DNA of 55,162 nt from NCBI GenBank assembly GCA_035634255.1, contig DASQDI010000147.1, positions 1 to 55,162 on the forward strand, written 5' to 3'. Source of the stretch: DATLMR01 sp035634255 (GTDB lineage: Bacteria > Acidobacteriota > Blastocatellia > UBA7656). Positions 28,692 to 35,944 of this stretch are shown here, one piece after another. The notes beneath the pieces are model-generated. The model was not told the DNA's origin and did not search any database. It saw only the letters and a program-made list of their open reading frames with translations. The stretch's first letter is position 1, and every line of letters begins with the position of its first letter. Both the position numbers and the translations under genes were made by a program.

Positions 28692-28804
28692 TGCTATGCT
28701 GCGCTACTGTTGCTTTCCGATTGTTCCTGGAGGATTCGACTTCCACTACCGGATAGAGCGGAGCGGACTGTTCCCTGGTACTCAATACGTCGAGGAGCCT
28801 GATC

Positions 28805-29518
28805 ATGCCGTCATCGAAAGAACCAGTCGGTCCGATTGAAAACCGGCTTCTTGCCGCCCTTCCAGATGAAGAATACCATCGCCTCCAACCTCATCTGGAA
28901 CACACAACACTGTCTCTCGGCCAAGTCATCTACGAGCCCGGCGGCCAGATGTCACATATCTATTTCCCCACTACCTGTATCATCTCTTTGCTCTACACTA
29001 TGGAGAATGGCGCTTCCGCCGAAATAGGCATGGCAGGCCATGAAGGCATATTAGGCATTGCCCTGTTTATGGGAGGAGATACCGCGCCTAACCGGGCCAT
29101 CGTGCAGAGCGCGGGCAATGCCCTGAAAATGAAGGCCTTGGTACTTCAAGAGGAGTTCATACGGGGAGGGCAATTTCAAAAGCTGCTGCTGCGTTATACG
29201 CAGGCGCTTATGACCCAAATCTCCCAGACGGCTGTTTGCAATCGCCTTCACCCCATAGACCAGCAGCTCTGCCGGTGGCTGCTGTTAAGCCATGACCGCC
29301 TTCGGTCGGACACTCTGATAATGACGCATAACTTGATCGCCAACATGCTCGGGGTGCGCCGTGAAGGCGTCACCGTTGGCGCACGTCGGCTGCAGGATGC
29401 GGGATTGATCAGCTACTCCCGTGGTCGGATTACTATTCTCGACCGGCAGGGCCTGGAAGCCGCAGTCTGCGAGTGTTATCAGGTTGTCAAAAGCGAGTTC
29501 GAACGCCTGCTCGGTTAG
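28805..29518 (+). CDS. Crp/Fnr-family transcriptional regulator A
   Basis: The 237-residue protein has an N-terminal cyclic-nucleotide-binding-like beta barrel (LSLGQVIYEPGGQMSHIYFPTT), the long dimerisation helix and a C-terminal winged helix-turn-helix (NLIANMLGVRREGVTVGARRLQDAGLISYSRGRI). The barrel lacks the RxE-type phosphate-binding segment of true cAMP receptors and has no N-terminal Fe-S cysteines like FNR, so its signal is unknown. RBS GAGGAG precedes ATG 28805. It is about 45-50 percent identical by eye to regulator B (29718), so the two arose by duplication. Two palindromes upstream suggest self-regulation. Confidence 0.9.
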   Translation: MPSSKEPVGPIENRLLAALPDEEYHRLQPHLEHTTLSLGQVIYEPGGQMSHIYFPTTCIISLLYTMENGASAEIGMAGHEGILGIALFMGGDTAPNRAIVQSAGNALKMKALVLQEEFIRGGQFQKLLLRYTQALMTQISQTAVCNRLHPIDQQLCRWLLLSHDRLRSDTLIMTHNLIANMLGVRREGVTVGARRLQDAGLISYSRGRITILDRQGLEAAVCECYQVVKSEFERLLG

Positions 29519-29567
29519 AGAACCCGTCTCGTTTCTTCACTATTCTCAACTCTGTGCGCTATCGCGC

Positions 29568-29583
29568 TGATAAGTACTTATCA
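29568..29583. promoter_or_regulatory. Perfect 16-bp palindrome before regulator B
   Basis: TGATAAGTACTTATCA is fully self-complementary and lies 134 nt upstream of the regulator B start. Its sequence is unlike the TGTG-type palindromes, so it may bind a different protein or form part of the promoter region. Confidence 0.45.
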
Positions 29584-29717
29584 TCATGATATACTGCCAC
29601 ATCTGTTTGTTCTTTAGATAAGTGATCTTTCGACATCTGGACTGAGCCTGATCGCCAAGCTTCCTCCTTGTGCCGTCGCTTGTTTGCTAAACGCGACAGA
29701 CCCCAAGGAGGCTTACG

Positions 29718-30437
29718 ATGGCTATATTTAAAGAACCTGAAGCTATGATTGAAAACCGCCTGCTCGCTAAAATACCTAAAAAAGAGTATAAGCAACTCGC
29801 GCCTGACCTCGAACAGGTAACACTGTCTTTGGCGGAAGTGCTATATAAACCCGGTGATAGCTTCCGGCACGTCTATTTTCCCAACACTGCCATAGTCTCT
29901 TTACTTTCAACCCCGGTAGAAGGCAGCGCGGACCTCGGGGTGAGTGTCGTAGGCAATGAAGGCATGGTCGGCCTCTCGGTATTCCTGGGAGTGAAGACCT
30001 CCCTCAACCGGGTGATCGTGCAAGGCGAAGGCACTGCCATCAGGATGAAAGCTTCAGCACTTCAAAGGCATTTCAACCACGGCGGCCCGCTGCAACACGC
30101 GCTGCAACGCTACACACACGCCTTGCTGACGCAAATATCTCAGACGGTTGCCTGTACCCGCTTCCACTTGATAGAAGAACGCCTGCTTTGTTGGCTGCTG
30201 ATGACGCATGACCGCATGCTGTCAGACGAGATTCGGATCAAACACGAGTTTATCTCCAGCCTGCTGGGAGTGCGTCGCGAAGCCATTACTCGCGCTTTGA
30301 GCGATATGCAGAAGAAGAAACTGATCAGCTACAGCCGGGAAAAGATCACAATTCTTGATCGAACCGAGCTGGAAGTCGCGGCTTGCAAGTGTTACGGGAT
30401 CGTTAAAAAAGAGTATGACCAGTATCTGGGTCTATAG
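29718..30437 (+). CDS. Crp/Fnr-family transcriptional regulator B
   Basis: A 239-residue paralogue of regulator A with the same architecture: nucleotide-binding-like barrel (LSLAEVLYKPGDSFRHVYFPNTAIVSLL), long helix (HALLTQISQTVACTRFHLIEERLLCWLL) and winged HTH (EFISSLLGVRREAITRALSDMQKKKLISYSR). No cAMP-binding signature or Fe-S cysteines are seen. RBS AAGGAGG is 6 nt before ATG 29718. It may compete with or heterodimerise with A; this is inference. A TGTG-type palindrome follows its stop and precedes the response regulator. Confidence 0.9.
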   Translation: MAIFKEPEAMIENRLLAKIPKKEYKQLAPDLEQVTLSLAEVLYKPGDSFRHVYFPNTAIVSLLSTPVEGSADLGVSVVGNEGMVGLSVFLGVKTSLNRVIVQGEGTAIRMKASALQRHFNHGGPLQHALQRYTHALLTQISQTVACTRFHLIEERLLCWLLMTHDRMLSDEIRIKHEFISSLLGVRREAITRALSDMQKKKLISYSREKITILDRTELEVAACKCYGIVKKEYDQYLGL

Positions 30438-30468
30438 TGCCCTCTTGTCTACACTCACAAGCTCCAGC

Positions 30469-30488
30469 TATGTGTGGCACCGCACATA
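30469..30488. promoter_or_regulatory. Operator-like palindrome, copy 3
   Basis: TATGTGTGGCACCGCACATA is the third copy of the TATGTGYGGYACCRCACATA-like palindrome. It lies between Crp/Fnr gene B and the response regulator, about 86 nt before the latter's likely start. Confidence 0.6.
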
Positions 30489-30573
30489 CAGATACTATTC
30501 CGCTTGATATACTTACCACCTCTTAATTCTAATTGATAACAGTCTACTTATGGCTCGGGTTGCAGGAAAAGTC

Positions 30574-31002
30574 ATGAAGCAAACAGGTAAGCGCATTCTC
30601 TGCGTCGAAGATGATGAAGACTCTCGCGAGCTGATGAGCCTCTTTCTAGGGTCGGAAGGCTATGAGGTCGTAAGCGCTAATTCTGCGGCAGAGGCGCTAA
30701 TGGTAGCTGAGGGTGGCGGCTTTGTGCTTTACATCTTAGACAACTGGTTTGTGCGCGGAAGCGGATTAGAACTCTGCCGGCAGATCCGCGCCTTTGACCC
30801 GCACACTCCGATACTTTTCTATTCTGGGGCAGGCTACGAAGCAGACATTGAAGAAGCGATGAGAGCTGGCGCACAAGGCTATCTGGTCAAGCCGACCGAA
30901 TTTAATGTGATCATAGAGACGGTAAAGCGGCTGATCGGTTTAAAGGAAACCCGCGTTCGTGAACAGAGAGCAAATTCAAACATCAGAGTCAATCTGGGTT
31001 AA
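30574..31002 (+). CDS. Receiver-only response regulator
   Basis: The 142-residue protein is a lone CheY-like receiver: acidic pocket VEDDED (residues 11-16), phospho-acceptor D56 in the unusual sequence YILDNWF, switch serine in LFYSGA, and K106 in LVKPTEF. No DNA-binding or enzymatic output domain is attached. ATG 30574 has AGGAAA upstream and is preferred to ATG 30550. No kinase is encoded nearby. A second protein with the same LDNWF signature lies at 39948-40343 outside the island. The palindrome upstream suggests control by the Crp/Fnr pair. Confidence 0.88.
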   Translation: MKQTGKRILCVEDDEDSRELMSLFLGSEGYEVVSANSAAEALMVAEGGGFVLYILDNWFVRGSGLELCRQIRAFDPHTPILFYSGAGYEADIEEAMRAGAQGYLVKPTEFNVIIETVKRLIGLKETRVREQRANSNIRVNLG

Positions 31003-31086
31003 AATTGATAAATTGTTAATTCTCCCCTGCCCCGGCACATCTTGAGTAATTCGCATTCAAGGGAAAGTTACATAATATCTCCGATC

Positions 31087-31278
31087 TCACGAACCTTGGC
31101 TGAGTTTAGCAATCCTTTGATGAAGAACTTCTATATCCTTACGGTATTTCAGTAACTGGCTAAAGAAGAGTTCTGCTCTTATATCCTCCGGCTGCTGCTG
31201 CACCTCTTTAAGAATACACTCCAGTTCCTGCGATTTCGTGTCTATTAATGCGTGAAGGCGAGATATTTCTTCAGACAC
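31087..31278 (-). CDS. Small coiled-coil protein, unknown
   Basis: A 63-residue product (GTG start at 31278) consists almost wholly of amphipathic helix with heptad-like spacing (EISRLHALIDTKSQELECILKEV, then LLKYRKDIEVLHQRIAKL). The upstream GGATGGG is a weak ribosome binding site. The codon sequence is protein-like, so I keep it, but expression is uncertain. I do not recognise a family. Confidence 0.5.
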   Translation of the reverse strand: MSEEISRLHALIDTKSQELECILKEVQQQPEDIRAELFFSQLLKYRKDIEVLHQRIAKLSQGS

Positions 31279-31512
31279 TACAGATTACCCATCCCTATTG
31301 TTCGTTAAAATATATCTACGTAAGGAGTTAGGCTGGTGGATTTATCGGATAACGGACATAACAGGCTGCACACTATCCGAATGTAGGCTTGTTATAAAAA
31401 CCATAGTCACAAGGTAGGTAGCGGTCGCCATCGGCACCCTGGCTGCTTCTGTACAGCTATAAACTTTCGGGGTAGCAATCAGAAAACCAATATAATCAAA
31501 TTCGTTGCACTT

Positions 31513-32316
31513 CTAATAATAAGATATGATTCGGAAAGTGATCGATACCGGAACGAACGCTCCTTCGCTCGATCCTGCGGACAGCTTGGATGTGGTCTTC
31601 TTTATCCAGTTGCCGGTGGAATCGAACTCATAATCATATCTCTGAGTCTCTACTAGAGTCCCATCGGCTTTGTAAGTTGCCGATTCTTTTCGCAGACCCT
31701 GATCATCGAACGTATGCACATGCTTCACTTCAAGCGTCCCATCCGCATAGTAACGTGACTCTTCAACTACTCTTCCCCGGTCGTCGTAGCCGTACACCCA
31801 TCTATCGGTAACAGCGCCCCGGGAATTTTGAATGATCCACTCTGTATTGTTTCCTCGCTGGTCGTACGAGTAGGAACTCTTGCTGTGGACTGAGCCGTCG
31901 GGCCTCGTGTTCTGCCACTCGATTATGTTGCCTCTCTCATCGGCCTTGAATATCCGCTTCTCTCTCATCGTCCCTTTGGGGTCGTACAGGACAGCTTCAC
32001 TCTTGACGCCTCGCGCATTGCGCACATAGGTCGTCCTGGACAACAGAGACTTATCGGGATTGTAGAAAAGCTGTTCAGTCTCGAAGCCATCAAGATCATA
32101 ACTTGATTCTTCCGTAATACCCCTCTGTTCGGGAGAAGGCTTGCCCATTCCATCAACCAGTGTCACGGTCTCGGATCGCACGGCTTTGATTGAGCCTGTC
32201 AATTCGCTCTTTTTAGTATCAGCCTTCGTTCTGCTTCTATCAAACCTGTCACACCCCTGTACCAGAAATGTTATCAGGAGGAATACATATACGGCCTTCA
32301 TTCGCATCATCGTCAT
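31513..32316 (-). CDS. Lipoprotein with YD/RHS-like repeats
   Basis: The 267-residue protein has a lipoprotein signal (MKAVYVFLLITFLVQGC, lipobox VQGC). The mature part carries about seven repeats with the pattern YDxxGxxxExxxYxxDG, as in YD/RHS repeats and similar beta-strand proteins: EQLFYNPDKSLLSRTTYVR, then YSYDQRGNNTEW and YGYDDRGRVVEESRYYADG. It lacks the RHS core and a toxin C-terminus. ATG 32316 is preceded by GCAAGGT. It probably lies in the periplasm or outer membrane; its function is unknown. Confidence 0.75.
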   Translation of the reverse strand: MTMMRMKAVYVFLLITFLVQGCDRFDRSRTKADTKKSELTGSIKAVRSETVTLVDGMGKPSPEQRGITEESSYDLDGFETEQLFYNPDKSLLSRTTYVRNARGVKSEAVLYDPKGTMREKRIFKADERGNIIEWQNTRPDGSVHSKSSYSYDQRGNNTEWIIQNSRGAVTDRWVYGYDDRGRVVEESRYYADGTLEVKHVHTFDDQGLRKESATYKADGTLVETQRYDYEFDSTGNWIKKTTSKLSAGSSEGAFVPVSITFRIISYY

Positions 32317-32936
32317 ACCTTGCTCATGTTGTTATCGACAAGAATTTATAAAACCTACAATGATTGCTACGAAGCAGACTCCCATTGTGGATTTTAAAAG
32401 CTCCCGGCGTCCGTCGATTACATGCATCAGACGGGCCTTCTCTTTTAAGAGATATAATAATCCCCTAACATCTTGTCCCTATCTATTGTAATGATGATGT
32501 CCTGGACAGACTTTTGATCATCCGATCAAATCGTCCGAGTGAATCGGCTCTTGAATCTGCATCGATGCCTGCGTTGAGGTACTGAAAGATCTCTCCTCTT
32601 GTCTTCTTTTATGGACCTTTATTTGCTGAATGCTTTGCGCTTGAATTGCGAGCAATCTTGATTGAATCCAAAACAATAAACAGGTCCGTAGATCTAAACG
32701 AGTACGGGCGAATTGTGGGCGCGGGATTTCAATGCAGTGTCATTAGTGGGTATCACTCTACCTACCTTTATCACTAATCGCGAAGTGAAAAGTTTCTTAT
32801 CTGCATTCCATTGGAGAACTCGCTTCCTTTGGAGATTGATTGGAAGATCAATCATTGACCGAAAAGGCTAGAGCCAGAGCTTCATTATTTGAATGCACGA
32901 AGAGTACTTCATTCACCAAAGACAAAGGAGCGAGTA
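32317..32936. other. AT-rich intergenic region inside the island
   Basis: This 620-bp stretch between divergent genes is clearly AT-richer than the core chromosome. It must hold the promoter of the DUF4331 gene, but no clear boxes, RNA gene or coding frame are visible. A run of short repeats such as GATCAATC near 32840-32860 is weak. Confidence 0.4.
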
Positions 32937-34484
32937 ATGGGTAAAACAGCCTCAAAGAAATTCTTATTTCTGGGGATGGTTGTGTTGTTGGTCGCATCGA
33001 TGCTAATCAATTTGCCAGCCGACACCCCAGTCCAGGCATCGAGTCACCGAGAAGCCCCATCAATAATTTATGATCCGGCGGGAGACAACACGGATGTATA
33101 TGTCTTCCGAAGCACGGAAGCCGGTCGCGAGGGATTTGTCACTCTCATCGCCAACTTCATCCCCTTCCAGGAGCCTGCGGGAGGGCCGCATTTTTACAGG
33201 TTCGACCCTGACGCCATTTACAATATTCACATCGACAACACCGGTGACGGTATTCAAGACATGACGTTTGAGTTCACCTTCAGAACCAGGTTTGTGAACC
33301 CCGACACGGTGCTGGGCCAGGCCGCGCCGAATCAGGCTCTCGCGGGAACGGGCGGCATAGATCCGCTGATCACTTCGCTGACCGATCCCGATTACAACGA
33401 GCCTCAAACGTACTCCGTCCGACTCGTCGGAAACATAAGCGCCCGCACCGGGCCGGTCGGATCGGACCCATTCATCGTGCCGCCCGACAACATTGGAGTT
33501 CGCACCACTCCGAACTACGAAGCAGCGCTGGCGCAGCCTGCGGTCTTTCCGCTCAGCTTCGGCCCGAACTTTCCTCAAGGGCGCGTCTTCGCAGGTCAGC
33601 GCGACGAGGGCTTCTACATCGACGTTGAGTCCATCTTCGATACTTTGAACCTGCACTCCATCGGAGAGACCGGTGGAATTGACACGACCGCCGGGTTCAA
33701 TGTCCACTCCATCGCGCTTGAGGTGCCGATAGAGATTCTCACACGGAATTTCTCCGTGCCGACCAATCCTCTCGATCCAAACGCAGTCATCGGAGTCTGG
33801 TCAACGGTTAGGCGTCTGGCCCCGACCGGGGCGGGCAGGCGCGCACGAGCGATTCAGGTTTCGCGCCTCGGGCATCCGCTCGTAAACGAGGTGGTCGTGC
33901 CGCTGGGGCTCAAGGATTTCTTCAACACTTCTTCACCTGTGGGAGATGCCGCGCTCGCGCCCGCCGTGCTCGATCCGCAGCTTCCCAAGCTGATACAGGC
34001 TGTCCTCGCGGCGGGGGGCATCAGCATCAACATCCCCTCGGCTCCGCGCAATGACCTCGTCGCAATCTTCGCCACAGGCATCCCGCCGGGTCTCGTGCCC
34101 GGATTCCAGAATTTTCTTTCGAACGGGGTGCCGCATGAATACCAGAGGTTGAACGTCGCGATCCCTCCGAGCGCGAGCCCGAACCGGCTCGGCCTGCTCG
34201 GCGGCGACCCGGCAGGGTACCCTAACGGGCGTCGCGTGGGAGATGATGTGGTAGACATCGAACTCAGGGCTGTTCTGGGCGGTACTCCATTCAATCCAAA
34301 CAATCCTGCGCCCGGCGTAGCAAACCCGTTCAACGTCGCACCGAACAACACGTTCGGGGACGGTGTGAACCGCAACGACGTTCCTTACCTTACTCGCTTC
34401 CCGTATCTCGGGACTCCGCATCCCGGCAACAGGGGCGGGCTCGGAAATCCGACTGACCCGCACGAGCATCACGTGCAGAATTAA
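32937..34484 (+). CDS. DUF4331 family secreted protein
   Basis: The 515-residue protein has a signal peptide (KKFLFLGMVVLLVASMLINLPADTPVQA) followed by the diagnostic DUF4331 start SSHREAPSIIYDPAGDNTDVYVF. Further family features are IPFQEPAGGPHFYRFDPDAIYNIHIDN, the VFAGQRDEGFYIDVESIFD block, and a C-terminal FPYLGTPHPGN. ATG 32937 follows AAAGGAGCGAGTA; an upstream frame of 16 codons is not used. It heads a plus-strand trio with a TPR protein and a nickel transporter fusion. Function is unknown; a role in metal handling is only suggested by the neighbours. Confidence 0.92.
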   Translation: MGKTASKKFLFLGMVVLLVASMLINLPADTPVQASSHREAPSIIYDPAGDNTDVYVFRSTEAGREGFVTLIANFIPFQEPAGGPHFYRFDPDAIYNIHIDNTGDGIQDMTFEFTFRTRFVNPDTVLGQAAPNQALAGTGGIDPLITSLTDPDYNEPQTYSVRLVGNISARTGPVGSDPFIVPPDNIGVRTTPNYEAALAQPAVFPLSFGPNFPQGRVFAGQRDEGFYIDVESIFDTLNLHSIGETGGIDTTAGFNVHSIALEVPIEILTRNFSVPTNPLDPNAVIGVWSTVRRLAPTGAGRRARAIQVSRLGHPLVNEVVVPLGLKDFFNTSSPVGDAALAPAVLDPQLPKLIQAVLAAGGISINIPSAPRNDLVAIFATGIPPGLVPGFQNFLSNGVPHEYQRLNVAIPPSASPNRLGLLGGDPAGYPNGRRVGDDVVDIELRAVLGGTPFNPNNPAPGVANPFNVAPNNTFGDGVNRNDVPYLTRFPYLGTPHPGNRGGLGNPTDPHEHHVQN

Positions 34485-34498
34485 TGAAGGAAGATGTG

Positions 34499-34533
34499 TC
34501 GGGAGGTGAGCGAAGGCTTCGTTCATCTCCCGA
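34499..34533. promoter_or_regulatory. Intercistronic hairpin
   Basis: TCGGGAG (34499-34505) pairs with CTCCCGA (34527-34533). The stem continues inward through TGA/TCA, G-T pairs and CGAA/TTCG to a GGC loop, about 15 bp in all. It lies between the DUF4331 stop and the TPR start and has no U-tract. It may be a processing or stability element setting the ratio of the two products. Confidence 0.5.
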
Positions 34534-34558
34534 TACCAAATCACGTGGAGCAAATATA

Positions 34559-35896
34559 ATGGGCACAGTGAGCAAGGTTGGAGTCGCTTTGATCGCAGGA
34601 ATCGTGTTGCTGGCGGTCATCGTCCTTGGAGTCCGAGGCGCGGCGGATCGTTCGGCTCAAACCGCGCATGCAACTAAAGAAGTATTGCTTGCCGAATCAA
34701 CCCCGACTCTGGGCGACAGGCTGGTGCGGAAAGCGCAACTGGCGATAACCCGTGCGCCGGAAAAGTCAGATGGGTACAACGCTCTTTGCATGGCTTTCAT
34801 GCAGAAGGCTCGCGAAACTGGCGATTTCAGTTATAACTCGCGAGCAGAATCGGCTCTCAAGCGCTCGTTCGAGATAGAGGCCGACAATTCCGAAGCGATG
34901 AAGTTGCAGGCGGGGCTCCTGCTAACCTACCACAAGTTTGATGAAGCCCTGACCGTCGCGCGCAAGGTCCAACAAATCCGACCGAGAGACCACACCATTT
35001 ACGGAATGATGACGGACGCCCTGGTTGAACTCGGGCAGTACGATGAAGCATACGCCGCCGCGGAAAAGATGGTCTTAATGCGACCCGATACGACTTCCTA
35101 TTCACGCTTCTCATACGTCGCTTCGCTTCACGGCGATTCCGAGGCCGCCATCGATTCGATGCGCAGGGCCGTAAACGCGGCTAGCATGCAAGACCCTGAA
35201 AGCCTGAGTTGGTGTCGGGTCCATCTCGGAGACGAATTAATGAACGTGGGCAAGCTCTCTGAAGCCGAGCGCGAGTACGATCTGGCTCTCAGAGCGTTTC
35301 CTGATTACCACCTGGCACTCGCCGCGAAGGCGCGCGCTAGAATCGCGGCGGGCGACCCGGAGGGCGCGGTCGAGTTTTATAAGAAAGCTCAGGAACGAGT
35401 GCCGCAGCCGGATACAGCCATCGCCCTCGGAAATCTTTATGTGAAGCTCGGTCGCGAGGATGAGGCCCGAAATGAATACAAGCTGGTTGATTTTATAGAG
35501 CAAAGCGGCGACAAGGGGGCGAGTACGTACTCGCGTCAGCTTGCCCTCTTCTGGGCTAATCAGGGCAGGAATCTGGACGAGGCGCTCGCCATCGCCGAAC
35601 GTGAACGGCACAGCCGCGCTGATATTTATACCAGCGACGTTCTCGCCTGGTGCCTTCACAAGAAGGGCCGATCAATCGAAGCTAGAAAGCACATAGAAGA
35701 AGCCATGCGCCTGGGCACGCGAGATGCGCAGATTTTCTACCATGCCGGAATGATCTATGACGCTCTAGGAGATCGCGGGAAATCGATGAAGTTCCTGAAG
35801 CTCGCGCTTCAAATAAACCCGCATTTCGATCTTTTGCAAGCAGGCATCGCAAGCCAGGCCCTAGAACGCCTTCAAATATCGCAGGCCGCTCGATGA
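34559..35896 (+). CDS. Membrane-anchored TPR protein
   Basis: The 445-residue protein has one N-terminal transmembrane helix (VALIAGIVLLAVIVLGV) and about eight to ten tetratricopeptide repeats (for example AMKLQAGLLLTYHKFDEALTVARKV and HTIYGMMTDALVELGQYDEAYAAAEKM). TPR arrays bind partner proteins. ATG 34559 has GGAG upstream. It lies between the DUF4331 gene and the nickel transporter gene (48 nt before its start), so it may scaffold that transporter or assist the secreted protein; this is inference. Confidence 0.85.
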   Translation: MGTVSKVGVALIAGIVLLAVIVLGVRGAADRSAQTAHATKEVLLAESTPTLGDRLVRKAQLAITRAPEKSDGYNALCMAFMQKARETGDFSYNSRAESALKRSFEIEADNSEAMKLQAGLLLTYHKFDEALTVARKVQQIRPRDHTIYGMMTDALVELGQYDEAYAAAEKMVLMRPDTTSYSRFSYVASLHGDSEAAIDSMRRAVNAASMQDPESLSWCRVHLGDELMNVGKLSEAEREYDLALRAFPDYHLALAAKARARIAAGDPEGAVEFYKKAQERVPQPDTAIALGNLYVKLGREDEARNEYKLVDFIEQSGDKGASTYSRQLALFWANQGRNLDEALAIAERERHSRADIYTSDVLAWCLHKKGRSIEARKHIEEAMRLGTRDAQIFYHAGMIYDALGDRGKSMKFLKLALQINPHFDLLQAGIASQALERLQISQAAR

Positions 35897-35944
35897 TAGT
35901 GCGGGCCTTGATTCCGGTCGCTATTGAAAGTGGGGAAAGCCAAT

